The notes beneath the pieces are model-generated. The model did not search any database. It was not told the origin of the DNA and was given only the letters and a program-made list of their open reading frames with translations. This document shows, piece after piece, positions 1-7,368 of a stretch of 64,000 nucleotides of DNA (positions within the stretch are counted from its first letter, which is position 1; the number at the start of each line of letters is the position of its first letter). The DNA is from Bordetella sp. BOR01 (lineage in GTDB: Bacteria > Pseudomonadota > Gammaproteobacteria > Burkholderiales > Burkholderiaceae_B). A program made the translations under genes and the position numbers. Location of the stretch: NCBI RefSeq assembly GCF_019218885.1, contig NZ_JAHUWT010000004.1, forward strand, positions 1 through 64,000, written 5' to 3'.

Positions 1-2
1 GC

Positions 3-191
3 TCGGTGCCGTTCATCGTGATCCAGCTGATCATGGTGGCCGCGGTGATGATCTTCCCCGGCATGGTCATGCACTACAAGGCCGGCGCCTCTACCGTCGA
101 TCCCAGTACGGTCAAGATCGAGATCGAGAACACGTACGGGACTAATATATATGGCAACGATGCGGCCGATCCGGCCGCGGCATTCAAGTAG
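3..191 (+). CDS. TRAP-type transporter large permease, C-terminal fragment
   Basis: Partial gene entering from the left edge; only the last 62 codons are visible. The start of the fragment is a hydrophobic helix (residues around FIVIQLIMVAAVMIFPGMV), which resembles the final membrane segment of DctM-type TRAP large permeases in the inner membrane. After it comes a polar tail of about 35 residues, rich in Asp, Asn and Ala, that is longer than usual for the family. It stops 4 bases before the trpF start, so the two may be co-transcribed. Substrate cannot be judged from this fragment. The family call rests on the terminal helix only and needs the upstream sequence. Confidence 0.55.
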   Translation, partial: SVPFIVIQLIMVAAVMIFPGMVMHYKAGASTVDPSTVKIEIENTYGTNIYGNDAADPAAAFK

Positions 192-195
192 CGTC

Positions 196-858
196 ATGCG
201 TACTCGCGTCAAGATCTGCGGTTTGACCCGCGAAGCAGACATCGCTTCGGCCGTGCAGGCCGGGGCGGACGCGATCGGCTTCGTGTTCTATCCTGGCAGC
301 AAGCGCTACATCGCGCCTCAGCAGGCGGCGCGGCTACGCCGCACCGTGCCTGCCTTTGTGGACGTGGTGGCCTTGTTCGTCAATCCCGATCCGGCCCAGG
401 TCCAAGCTGTGCTGGAGCAAGTCGGTCCAGACTTGTTGCAGTTCCACGGTGACGAATCGCCACACGAATGCGCGCGCTATGGCATGCGTTTCATGCGCGC
501 GTTCCGCGCTGGCGCGCCAGGCCTGGATACTCCCGAAAGCCTGGCTGCCGCCTGCCGTCCGTATGGCGAGGCGGCCGGCTGGTTGTTCGACAGCTACAGC
601 ACAGGCTACGGCGGTAGCGGGCAAGCCTTCGATCACAACCTGCTGGCCGGGGTACGGGCGGATGCGGCTGCGCGTCCGGTGATTCTGTCTGGCGGCCTGA
701 ATGCGGTCAACATCGAGCCGGCCATCGAAGCGATCCGTCCTTGGGCGGTCGACGTCAGCAGTGGCGTCGAAACCGCACCAGGCCAGAAGTCGCCAGACAA
801 GATCCGCGCCCTGTTCGATGCAGTGCATGGCGCCGACGGCCGCTTGCGCGGCCAATAA
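196..858 (+). CDS. trpF: phosphoribosylanthranilate isomerase
   Basis: Cytoplasmic TIM-barrel enzyme of tryptophan synthesis; it isomerises N-(5-phosphoribosyl)anthranilate to the carboxyphenylamino-deoxyribulose phosphate. The 220-residue protein has the family landmarks in order: the N-terminal strand KICGL carrying the catalytic Cys, QFHGDE in the middle, LSGGL late, and DVSSGVE near the C-terminus. Length is normal for the monofunctional enzyme. I chose the ATG at 196 because translation from there begins MRTRVKICGL as in homologues; an in-frame ATG at 151 would add 15 unrelated residues and overlap the upstream gene. No other trp gene lies in the window. Confidence 0.96.
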   Translation: MRTRVKICGLTREADIASAVQAGADAIGFVFYPGSKRYIAPQQAARLRRTVPAFVDVVALFVNPDPAQVQAVLEQVGPDLLQFHGDESPHECARYGMRFMRAFRAGAPGLDTPESLAAACRPYGEAAGWLFDSYSTGYGGSGQAFDHNLLAGVRADAAARPVILSGGLNAVNIEPAIEAIRPWAVDVSSGVETAPGQKSPDKIRALFDAVHGADGRLRGQ

Positions 859-885
859 GAACCATATATAATCTTTCCTCTTTGC

Positions 886-962
886 AGGCGGTTAGCTCAG
901 ATGGTTAGAGCGCTACGTTGACATCGTAGAGGTCGTTGGTTCGATTCCAATACCGCCTACCA
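886..962 (+). tRNA. tRNA-Val (GAC anticodon)
   Basis: Full cloverleaf by eye. The acceptor arms AGGCGGT (886-892) and ACCGCCT (952-958) pair over seven bases. The D arm has GCTC/GAGC, the anticodon stem is CTACG/CGTAG around loop TTGACAT with anticodon GAC at 920-922, and the T arm has TTCGATT. Discriminator A and an encoded CCA end at 962. It lies 28 bases after trpF and is followed directly by tandem repeats. Confidence 0.97.
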
Positions 963-1029
963 AAATTTCACTGCCAAAATTTCACTGCGAAGATTTCAGC
1001 GCCAAAATTTCACGGCCAGAATTCAGAGA
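960..1029. repeat. 14-bp tandem repeat abutting the tRNA-Val 3' end
   Basis: Five consecutive units of period 14: CCAAAATTTCACTG at 960-973 and again at 974-987, CGAAGATTTCAGCG at 988-1001, CCAAAATTTCACGG at 1002-1015, and a degenerate copy at 1016-1029. Two copies are identical and two differ at a few bases. The first unit begins within the CCA tail of the tRNA. Function is unknown. Confidence 0.85.
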
Positions 1030-1047
1030 ATACCGGCCGTGCCCAGC

Positions 1048-1090
1048 ACCGCCCGCATAGCCGCCCCAGTCGTCAACCGGGCGGTTTTTT
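1048..1090 (+). terminator. Rho-independent terminator after tRNA-Val
   Basis: Stem ACCGCCCG (1048-1055) pairs perfectly with CGGGCGGT (1078-1085) and runs into a six-T tract. The loop is long (22 nt), but the position downstream of the tRNA fits a terminator. Confidence 0.65.
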
Positions 1091-1410
1091 GTTTTCCGGC
1101 GCTTTGTTTTCGTTGCCGGATGCAGGCTCGCACTGCCAACGCAATGCATCTCGCGAGGTGCCTGGTTCAGGCGCGCGAGTCCGTGATGGCTTCCTGTTTT
1201 TTTAATGCTTGAAGTGTTGATGTGCAACTCGCATGTGCTGCGGTTGCCCCGTGTCGCCGACTCTCGCGTCCAGGCGATGAGTCAGCACACAGTAGTCGGC
1301 CGATGGGTTGCCGCGCAGCCCAGCCGTTAGTGCATCAGACCTGCCTATGCAGTCTGTTTGTCGACAACGCCAAGTCGACGCGGGCGGGCATCACCTCGAA
1401 CCTGGCACAC
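1091..1410. other. non-coding stretch, no recognised feature
   Basis: Together with the tRNA-trailing repeat and terminator, this makes a gene-poor gap of about 450 bases. Both strands contain only short open frames with no convincing ribosome-binding site or protein-like composition. Composition is less GC-rich than the flanks and I see no RNA gene. Confidence 0.5.
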
Positions 1411-1575
1411 CTACTGAGGGGTGCGCTGCTTGTCCGGATCACCTTGGGCCTGCTTGCGCGCAGCGTCTTCTTTTTGTTGCTGCGTTTGCTGTTCTTGCGG
1501 CTTTTCGGCGGGTTGGGGCTGGCCAGGCTGATCGGTGGGGCCAGCGGAAATTCCAAAACGTGTCGGGAATGTCAT
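1411..1575 (-). CDS. small Gln/Lys-rich hypothetical protein
   Basis: A 54-residue frame of very polar, low-complexity composition. The middle is dominated by Gln, Glu, Lys, Pro and Asp (for example EKPQEQQTQQQKEDAARKQ), suggesting an intrinsically disordered peptide. There is no signal sequence or membrane segment. The chosen ATG at 1575 is preceded by AAGAGG at a usable distance; a longer frame from 1620 would add 15 residues without a better ribosome site. It is transcribed away from the FabZ-like gene across a 261-base divergent region. I do not recognise a family, and a spurious frame is possible. Confidence 0.5.
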   Translation of the reverse strand: MTFPTRFGISAGPTDQPGQPQPAEKPQEQQTQQQKEDAARKQAQGDPDKQRTPQ

Positions 1576-1836
1576 GATTGGTGCCTCTTGGGTTGTCGTG
1601 GCTGAATGCCACTTCTTCACGGTGCGCGCCGGCAGTTCGATAAGCTAATGATGAATTGAAACACTTAATCATTCGGGGACATGGACATGCCCGCGGAACG
1701 TGCTTGGGGCCTGGTGTCCGGGGCCGCAATAAAGGTCGTGCGTCCCACGCTTTTGTGTGACACTGGACAATTCGGTTTTCCCGGCGTCGGGACGCCCCCT
1801 CGTCACGGGTCCCAGTGATACAAGCGGAAGGTTTAT

Positions 1837-2280
1837 ATGGACCTGGACATCAAGGCAGTCATGGAGCGATTACCGCATCGCTATCCCATGCTGTTAATAG
1901 ATCATGTGACCGAGATCGTCCCGCAGCGCAAGATCACCGCGATCAAAAGCGTCTCGGCCAATGACCCTTTCATCGCCGGTGGGCTATACATGCCTGCGCC
2001 CCTGATTGTCGAGGCCATGGCGCAGGCGGCCGCATTGTTCTCTTTTGCAGACGAAGGCAACGGGCGCCGCCCGGATCAAGGGCAAGCCGTCTACTATTTT
2101 CTCGGCATCGATGCCGCAACGTTCCTCAGGCCCGTGGTGCCGGGCGACCGGTTGCGCATCGAAGTCGAGGCATTGCGGCTGAGCCGTGCCATTTGCAAAT
2201 ATCGCGGTCAGGCGTTTGTCGAGGATGAGTTGGTGGCCGAGGCCACGATCCTGTGCGCAATTCGTAATTCGCCTGCATAG
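1837..2280 (+). CDS. FabZ-like hotdog-fold acyl-ACP dehydratase homologue
   Basis: A 147-residue protein aligning along its length with FabZ, the (3R)-hydroxyacyl-ACP dehydratase of type II fatty acid synthesis. It shows [13 protein letters not shown] near residues 12-24, EAMAQA at 59-64 with the helix Glu at 59, and [11 protein letters not shown] in the second half. The segment that in FabZ reads GHFPG-x-P and supplies the catalytic His is shortened by about four residues and has Gly-Gly instead. It is therefore either a non-catalytic paralogue or an enzyme of different chemistry, such as a thioesterase or lipid-modifying hotdog. It stands alone, not in an lpxD-fabZ-lpxA setting. The start has a good AAGG ribosome site. 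Confidence 0.8.
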   Translation: MDLDIKAVMERLPHRYPMLLIDHVTEIVPQRKITAIKSVSANDPFIAGGLYMPAPLIVEAMAQAAALFSFADEGNGRRPDQGQAVYYFLGIDAATFLRPVVPGDRLRIEVEALRLSRAICKYRGQAFVEDELVAEATILCAIRNSPA

Positions 2281-2420
2281 GGCGGTTATCGCAATCCAGT
2301 CGGAATTGCCGCAAGCGAGGGTGGGGCGGGGTGGTGCAGCGACTTCCCATGGTAGCCAGCAAGACTGGCCGGCATGCGTGGTACTGTAGTAAATCTAGAA
2401 CCCTATAGAGGCGTCGAATC

Positions 2421-2672
2421 ATGAGCAAATCACAGATCGATGCTTCCATCCGCATTGTCAATATCCAGGTCGGGGCGTTGACGGGCCCCAGCGACACGGT
2501 GATGCTGCGCATCACCTGCGCCAGCGACGACAGTGTCGCTTCCAAGAATGATGCCGCCACTCCGCCCGTGAAGATCTATGCCTTGACCAACGACCAGGCA
2601 GAAGATCTGGCGTTGCAGCTTGCTAATGCACTGCGCTGGATCCAAGGTAAGCCGCAGGACCGCTTTCACTGA
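2421..2672 (+). CDS. conserved-looking hypothetical protein, 83 aa
   Basis: I do not recognise the family. The 83-residue product is soluble, mildly acidic and has no signal peptide. Its N-terminal half looks beta-rich (alternating hydrophobics around IRIVNIQVGAL and TVMLRITCA), and it ends in a helix around DQAEDLALQLANALRWIQ. Codon use matches neighbouring core genes. An AGAGG lies a few bases before the ATG. It follows the FabZ-like gene by 140 bases and precedes a cold-shock gene that has its own promoter, so it is probably monocistronic. Confidence 0.75.
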   Translation: MSKSQIDASIRIVNIQVGALTGPSDTVMLRITCASDDSVASKNDAATPPVKIYALTNDQAEDLALQLANALRWIQGKPQDRFH

Positions 2673-2747
2673 TTCCGGGCTTGCGTTATCGCGTGCGAGT
2701 CTTTGCGCGCCAATCGCGTCGTGAATTGCTGCGTTGTGAAACGTTGA

Positions 2748-2776
2748 TTGACTTCTGCGCGCAAGGCGTCCATAGT
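2748..2776 (+). promoter_or_regulatory. sigma-70 type promoter of first cold-shock gene
   Basis: A -35 TTGACT at 2748-2753, a 17-base spacer, and a -10 CATAGT at 2771-2776. The same TTGACT-17-GATAGT pattern precedes the cold-shock gene at 45219, which supports it. It implies a leader of about 125 nt. Confidence 0.65.
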
Positions 2777-2849
2777 GGGCCTGATCTTCAAGTGTCGTGA
2801 TCGTAGTGCGGTCATGCACGGTTAACGTGCCATCATTGTCCACAGTCCT

Positions 2850-2857
2850 TCCTTGAT
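2850..2857 (+). promoter_or_regulatory. shared leader element TCCTTGAT (copy 1)
   Basis: TCCTTGAT, 58 bases before the ATG of the cold-shock gene at 2908. Identical octamers occur 56 bases before the starts at 45219 and 45670. Probably part of the untranslated mRNA leader. Confidence 0.55.
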
Positions 2858-2907
2858 CGTCTTTTTCGAGCGATCGCTCGCATGTTGTTGATATTAAGGA
2901 AGTACTC

Positions 2908-3111
2908 ATGGAAACTGGCATCGTCAAGTGGTTCAACGCAGAAAAGGGCTTCGGTTTCATCATGCCCGAGAATGGCGGCAAGGATTTGTTTGCGCATTTC
3001 TCGGACATTGAAAGCGAGGGCTTCAAGTCTCTGGAAGAGAACCAGCGCGTAAGCTACGTTGCGTCGCAAGGCGCAAAGGGGCCGCAGGCCACCAAGATTC
3101 GCGTCCTGTAA
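2908..3111 (+). CDS. cold-shock domain protein (copy 1)
   Basis: A 67-residue single cold-shock domain, a small OB-fold protein that binds single-stranded RNA/DNA and acts as an RNA chaperone. RNP1 (KGFGFI, residues 13-18) and RNP2 (DLFAHF, residues 26-31) are intact, preceded by VKWFNAEKG. Length is standard. It is closest to the copy at 45219, sharing METG...VKWFN and the LEENQRVS segment. It has a long untranslated leader with AAGGA before the ATG, and a strong terminator follows, so it is monocistronic. Whether it is truly cold-induced cannot be told from sequence. Confidence 0.95.
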   Translation: METGIVKWFNAEKGFGFIMPENGGKDLFAHFSDIESEGFKSLEENQRVSYVASQGAKGPQATKIRVL

Positions 3112-3127
3112 CGGATTCGGTATCGAA

Positions 3128-3151
3128 AAGCCCTCTACGGAGGGCTTTTTT
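3128..3151. terminator. terminator after cold-shock gene 1
   Basis: AAGCCCTC-tac-GGAGGGCTT hairpin followed by a T run, 17 bases after the cold-shock stop. It overlaps the last codons of the converging HPt gene. Confidence 0.85.
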
Positions 3152-3536
3152 CATGGCGGAGGCCGTTGATGTGGCCATGCCCGGCAGCCTGTACGGTGCC
3201 GGGCAACTGATTCAACCGAGTCAGCAACATGGCTTCGAGTTCACGCAGGGCGGCCTCGACCGCCATGAATGCCGGGCCGATGCGCGTCATATCTTGCGCC
3301 CGCAGGGCATCGGCCAGCAGGTCGAAGGCCTGTATTTCGTGTTCGCCCCGGCCCAGAAAACTGGCTGTGCCCTTGGCTCGGTGTACCTGCTGGCGGGCGC
3401 TGGCGTGGTCGCCTGCATCGATGGCGCGGCGCATATCTGCCAAGTCGGTACGCGTCTGTGCCACGGCCAGCTCGAGCAGGGTTTGCCGGGTGGCGAGGTC
3501 GGGGTACAGGGGCAGTACGGCGTCAATATGGGGCAT
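3135..3536 (-). CDS. HPt-domain phosphotransfer protein
   Basis: A 133-residue, mostly helical protein with the histidine phosphotransfer signature VHRAKGTASFLG at residues 51-62; His52 is the predicted phosphorylated residue. HPt proteins pass phosphate between a hybrid sensor kinase and a response regulator. It starts 5 bases after the stop of the response-regulator gene, so the two form an operon and probably one phosphorelay. No histidine kinase is nearby, so the sensor must be encoded elsewhere. The start MPHIDAV was chosen because upstream codons of the longer frame overlap the regulator gene and look non-coding. Confidence 0.8.
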   Translation of the reverse strand: MPHIDAVLPLYPDLATRQTLLELAVAQTRTDLADMRRAIDAGDHASARQQVHRAKGTASFLGRGEHEIQAFDLLADALRAQDMTRIGPAFMAVEAALRELEAMLLTRLNQLPGTVQAAGHGHINGLRHEKSPP

Positions 3537-3541
3537 GGAGA

Positions 3542-4429
3542 TCAGGGCCCCGCTTTTTGATCGAATTTTTCGCTCAGGTACAACGCCAAGGCCAGGTCGT
3601 CGGACAGCCCCAGCTTTTTCATCGCGCGTCGCTTGTGGGTGCTGATGGTTTTCTTGCTGCGCAGCAGGCGGCTGGCGATCTGTGTAACCGACAAACCTTG
3701 GGCGATCTGGCGCAGCACCTCGATTTCGGCTGCCGTCAGGCGGGAGTCGGGGTGGCGGGGCACCGCCATGTGCACGGCGCCGTTCTGGTGGGTGATGAAG
3801 CCGTTGAAGCTGCGGCTGCAGGCCGCGCGTATGACTTCGACCAGTGTCGGCATCGAGGCGGACTTGGGCAGGTAGCCGTTGGCGCCGGCCCGGTAGGCCG
3901 CATATTCGGTTTCGGCCGCTGCGCCCGCGGAAAATGTAATGACGGCCATGTCCGGGTGCTTGCGGCGCAGGCGGCGGATGAAATCCATGCCGTCCCAGGC
4001 CTGCCTGGGCAGGTAGAAATCGACCACGGCAACATCGCAAGGTTGGCGTTTCAGGCTCTGGATGAGTCCCTCGGACGTGGTTTCGACATGCGCAATGTCG
4101 AAATCGGGCTGCGAGCGCAAGTAGGCGGCAACCCCCAGGGTGATGACCGGATGGTCGTCCAGGATGGCGATGCGCACCCGGTCGCTGGAGCCGGAAAGCA
4201 GCATGTAGCGGCGCCCCACGGCATGGGGTGGGGTGGTCGAAGTAGCGGGGCTGGGGGCCGGAAATACAGGCGGAATCATGGGCGTATGGCGGGCGGCGGC
4301 GGAACGTTCGGGCGCAGAATCATCGATACAGGCCTGAGATCGGATGATTTCCACCTGAGTATCGGACAAATAGGACATGTCCGGTGTCAGACATTTCATG
4401 CGTTGCTTGACGTAAATGCCGAAATTCAC
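3542..4429 (-). CDS. NarL/LuxR-family response regulator
   Basis: Two-component DNA-binding regulator. The receiver domain spans about residues 86-200, with acidic pair D91-D92, phospho-acceptor D137 in VVDFYLP and Lys189 in GYLPKSA. A LuxR-type helix-turn-helix starts at LTAAEIEVLRQIAQG (residues 231-245) and includes KKTISTHKRRAMKKLG. Architecture resembles BvgA/EvgA-type regulators. The longest frame carries about 75 N-terminal residues with no recognised domain; an internal ATG at 4204 would give a standard-length protein, and neither start has a strong ribosome site. Downstream is the HPt gene. It is divergent from thrS. Confidence 0.85.
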   Translation of the reverse strand: MNFGIYVKQRMKCLTPDMSYLSDTQVEIIRSQACIDDSAPERSAAARHTPMIPPVFPAPSPATSTTPPHAVGRRYMLLSGSSDRVRIAILDDHPVITLGVAAYLRSQPDFDIAHVETTSEGLIQSLKRQPCDVAVVDFYLPRQAWDGMDFIRRLRRKHPDMAVITFSAGAAAETEYAAYRAGANGYLPKSASMPTLVEVIRAACSRSFNGFITHQNGAVHMAVPRHPDSRLTAAEIEVLRQIAQGLSVTQIASRLLRSKKTISTHKRRAMKKLGLSDDLALALYLSEKFDQKAGP

Positions 4430-4657
4430 ATATAGCGCCCCACTGCTCCGGCAGGGGACGCCGGCCGCCGGAGATGCTACAATGTCTGACTATCGGCATG
4501 CGTTGTTGCGTGCCAGCTTCAAGGCGGCCCAGAGCATGATTCTTTGCCCGACGCGAACTCCGACAGGAAACCTCCGCCCCATGTCGCGTTAGTTTCTTAT
4601 CGAGCGTCGGGCCCCGCCATGTCAGGCAGGCGGCAGGCCCAAGCAAGCAACCAGACG

Positions 4658-4690
4658 AAACGCGGCGGACAGCCGCGTTTGTCGTTTCTT
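4658..4690 (+). promoter_or_regulatory. perfect hairpin in thrS leader
   Basis: AAACGCGGC (4658-4666), loop GGACA, then GCCGCGTTT (4672-4680): a nine-base perfect stem, followed by the pyrimidine/T-rich GTCGTTTCTT and then the thrS ribosome site. It could be an attenuator or a translational operator. Confidence 0.55.
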
Positions 4691-4705
4691 CCCCAGGAAT
4701 TTTCG

Positions 4706-6658
4706 ATGGTACAGATCACATTGCCCGATGGTTCGCAGCGCCAGTTTCCGGCACCGGTGACGGTCGCCGAGGTTGCGCAGTCCATCGGCACCGGGCTGGC
4801 CAAGGCCGCCCTGGGTGGCCGCGTGACGCTGCCGGGCGGCGAACCCAGGCTGGTCGACACCAGCTTCCGCCTGGACCAGGACGCGCAACTGGCCATCGTG
4901 ACCGCCAAGGACGCCGACGGGCTCGACCTGATCCGTCATTCGACCGCGCACTTGCTGGCCTATGCCGTGAAATCCCTGTTTCCCGATGCGCAAGTCACCA
5001 TCGGGCCGGTCATCGACAACGGCTTCTACTACGATTTTTCGTACAAGCGGCCGTTTACGCCCGAAGACCTGGCGGCGATCGAAAAGAAAATGGCCGAACT
5101 CGCGCGCAAGGACGAAGTCGTCACGCGCGAGGAATGGACGCGCGACGATGCCGTCGCTTATTTCAAGAGCATCGGCGAAGCCTACAAGGCCGAGATCATC
5201 GCGTCGATTCCCTCCAATGAACCGCTCAGCCTGTACCGCGAAGGCGATTTCATCGACCTTTGCCGCGGCCCGCACGTTCCGTCCACGGGCAAGCTCAAGG
5301 TTTTCAAGCTGATGAAAGTGGCCGGCGCCTATTGGCGTGGCGACAGCAACAACGAGATGCTCCAGCGCATCTACGGCACGGCCTGGGCCACCAAAGACGA
5401 CCAGGATGCCTACCTGCACATGCTGGAAGAGGCCGAGCGCCGCGACCACCGCAAGATCGGCCGCGACCTCGATCTGTTCCACTTCCAGGATGAAGCCCCC
5501 GGCCTGATCTTCTGGCATCCCAAGGGATGGGCCTTGTGGCAGCAAGTCGAGCAATATATGCGCGCCGTGTATAACGACAACGGCTACCAGGAAGTCAAGG
5601 CGCCGCAGATCCTCGATCTGTCGCTCTGGAAGAAGACCGGGCACTGGGACAACTATCGTGAAAACATGTTCACGACCGAGTCCGAGAACCGTGTCTACGG
5701 GCTCAAGCCCATGAATTGCCCGGGCCACGTGCAGATTTTCAACGCCGGGCTGCATTCGTATCGCGAACTGCCGCTGCGCTACGGCGAATTCGGCCAATGC
5801 CACCGCAACGAGCCGTCCGGCTCGCTGCACGGCATGATGCGGGTGCGCGGCTTCACGCAAGACGACGGCCATATTTTCTGTACCGAAGACCAGTTGCAGG
5901 ACGAGTGCGCCGATTTCACCGCGCTGTTGCAGAAGGTCTACCGCGACTTCGGTTTCAACGAAGTGCTGTACAAGGTGGCCACCCGGCCCGACAAGCGCAT
6001 CGGCAGCGACGAGATCTGGGACAAGGCCGAAACGGCCCTGATGGAAAGCCTGCGGCGCACCGGCTGCGACTTCGAGATTTCGCCGGGCGAGGGTGCTTTC
6101 TACGGCCCGAAGATCGAATACACGCTGAAAGACGCCATCGGCCGGCATTGGCAATGCGGTACCGTGCAGGTGGATTTTTCCATGCCGGTGCGGCTGGGCG
6201 CCGAGTATGTCGACGCCCAGGATCAGCGCCGCGCGCCGGTCATGCTGCACCGGGCCATCCTGGGTTCGCTCGAGCGTTTCATCGGCATGCTGATCGAAAA
6301 CCACGCCGGGGCGATGCCGCCTTGGCTGGCCCCGGTGCAGGCTGTGGTGTGCTGCATTTCCGAGCCTTCGGCCGATTATGCTGCACAAATAACACAAACC
6401 CTGAAAAAACAAGGCTTTAGGGTGCAGTCTGATTTGCGTGGCGAAAAAATCACTCGTAAAATCCGCGAGCACAGCCTGCAAAAGGTGCCATACCTCCTTG
6501 TCGTGGGTGACAAGGAAAAGCAGAACGGCACGGTTGCGGTCCGCGGCCTAGGAGGGCTCGATCTCGGCGTCATCGCGCTCGATGGCTTCGCGGCCCGCCT
6601 GGCCGAAGACGTTGCCACCCGCCGGAATGTCATTCAATCTGAAAGCAGTGCTACTTAA
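4706..6658 (+). CDS. thrS: threonyl-tRNA synthetase
   Basis: Class II aminoacyl-tRNA synthetase charging tRNA-Thr in the cytoplasm. The 650-residue protein has the full bacterial architecture: an N-terminal TGS domain ([13 protein letters not shown]), the HxxxH-type editing domain beginning with [16 protein letters not shown], the catalytic core with the motif 2-like [15 protein letters not shown] and the Zn-binding region around KPMNCPGHV, motif 3 near [13 protein letters not shown], and a C-terminal anticodon-binding domain. The start at 4706 follows CCAGGAA and matches homologues; an in-frame ATG at 4544 would run through the leader hairpin. infC follows after 20 bases. Confidence 0.98.
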   Translation: MVQITLPDGSQRQFPAPVTVAEVAQSIGTGLAKAALGGRVTLPGGEPRLVDTSFRLDQDAQLAIVTAKDADGLDLIRHSTAHLLAYAVKSLFPDAQVTIGPVIDNGFYYDFSYKRPFTPEDLAAIEKKMAELARKDEVVTREEWTRDDAVAYFKSIGEAYKAEIIASIPSNEPLSLYREGDFIDLCRGPHVPSTGKLKVFKLMKVAGAYWRGDSNNEMLQRIYGTAWATKDDQDAYLHMLEEAERRDHRKIGRDLDLFHFQDEAPGLIFWHPKGWALWQQVEQYMRAVYNDNGYQEVKAPQILDLSLWKKTGHWDNYRENMFTTESENRVYGLKPMNCPGHVQIFNAGLHSYRELPLRYGEFGQCHRNEPSGSLHGMMRVRGFTQDDGHIFCTEDQLQDECADFTALLQKVYRDFGFNEVLYKVATRPDKRIGSDEIWDKAETALMESLRRTGCDFEISPGEGAFYGPKIEYTLKDAIGRHWQCGTVQVDFSMPVRLGAEYVDAQDQRRAPVMLHRAILGSLERFIGMLIENHAGAMPPWLAPVQAVVCCISEPSADYAAQITQTLKKQGFRVQSDLRGEKITRKIREHSLQKVPYLLVVGDKEKQNGTVAVRGLGGLDLGVIALDGFAARLAEDVATRRNVIQSESSAT

Positions 6659-6678
6659 ATCTTTTAGGAGTCGTCAAC

Positions 6679-7224
6679 ATCGCCACTGAAAAAGCCAATC
6701 GCATCAACGGTGAAATCCGTGTTCCCGAGGTGCGCCTGATAGGTCTGGACGGAGAACAGCTCGGTATCGTCAAGCTGGCCGACGCGTTCCGTCTTTCCGA
6801 GCAAGCCGACGTCGATTTGGTCGAAATCGCGCCCAACGCCGAGCCCCCAGTCTGCCGTCTGATGGACTATGGCAAGTTCAAGTACCAGGAACAGAAGCGC
6901 CAGGCCGAAGCGCGCTCCAAGCAGAAGGTCATCCAGGTCAAGGAAGTGAAATTCCGCCCGGCGACCGACGAGGGCGACTACCAGGTCAAGCTGCGCAACC
7001 TGCGCCGCTTCCTGGAAGAAGGCGACAAGGCCAAAGTCACGTTGCGCTTCCGGGGCCGGGAAATGGCTCACCAGGAACTGGGCATGCGCGTGCTCGAACG
7101 CGTGCGCGACGACCTGACCGAATTGGCCCAGGTCGAGGCCATGCCCAAGCTGGAAGGGCGCCAGATGGTGATGGTGCTGGCCCCTCGCAAAAAGAGCACG
7201 CCAGGCAAAGACGCCGTCGCCTGA
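6679..7224 (+). CDS. infC: translation initiation factor IF-3, ATC start codon
   Basis: IF-3 binds the 30S subunit, prevents 50S joining and monitors start-codon and initiator-tRNA choice. The N-domain has [17 protein letters not shown] and [15 protein letters not shown]; the C-domain has [28 protein letters not shown] and the terminal [11 protein letters not shown]. Homology starts upstream of the first GTG (6730), and no ATG, GTG or TTG lies in the right place. The only codon fitting the family N-terminus and spacing is ATC at 6679, eight bases after AGGAG. Rare AUU/AUC starts are known for infC and permit autoregulation. The product is 181 residues. Confidence 0.95.
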   Translation: MATEKANRINGEIRVPEVRLIGLDGEQLGIVKLADAFRLSEQADVDLVEIAPNAEPPVCRLMDYGKFKYQEQKRQAEARSKQKVIQVKEVKFRPATDEGDYQVKLRNLRRFLEEGDKAKVTLRFRGREMAHQELGMRVLERVRDDLTELAQVEAMPKLEGRQMVMVLAPRKKSTPGKDAVA

Positions 7225-7368
7225 TCTCTTGCCGTAGGCACATGGCTGGCCGTGCCGCAACCCGGCCGGCCATGCCGGCGGGTGGCCGGCGCGGGGTTTC
7301 CATTTACGCTACGATGTCGGTTTGGCGCGCTGGTGCCTGGCACGGCGCGCGACCGGGATGTCCATACC

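Noticed and set aside
960-1029. Could the tandem repeats be a CRISPR array?
   Set aside because: Units are only 14 bases, contiguous without spacers, and partly degenerate; there are no cas genes.
1091-1410. Possible small genes on both strands between tRNA-Val and 1410
   Set aside because: Only short frames with no ribosome site or protein-like composition; left as non-coding.
7225-7368. GC-rich inverted repeats between infC and gshB as a terminator
   Set aside because: Short palindromic GGCCGGC-type matches are expected in GC-rich DNA and no T-tract follows.
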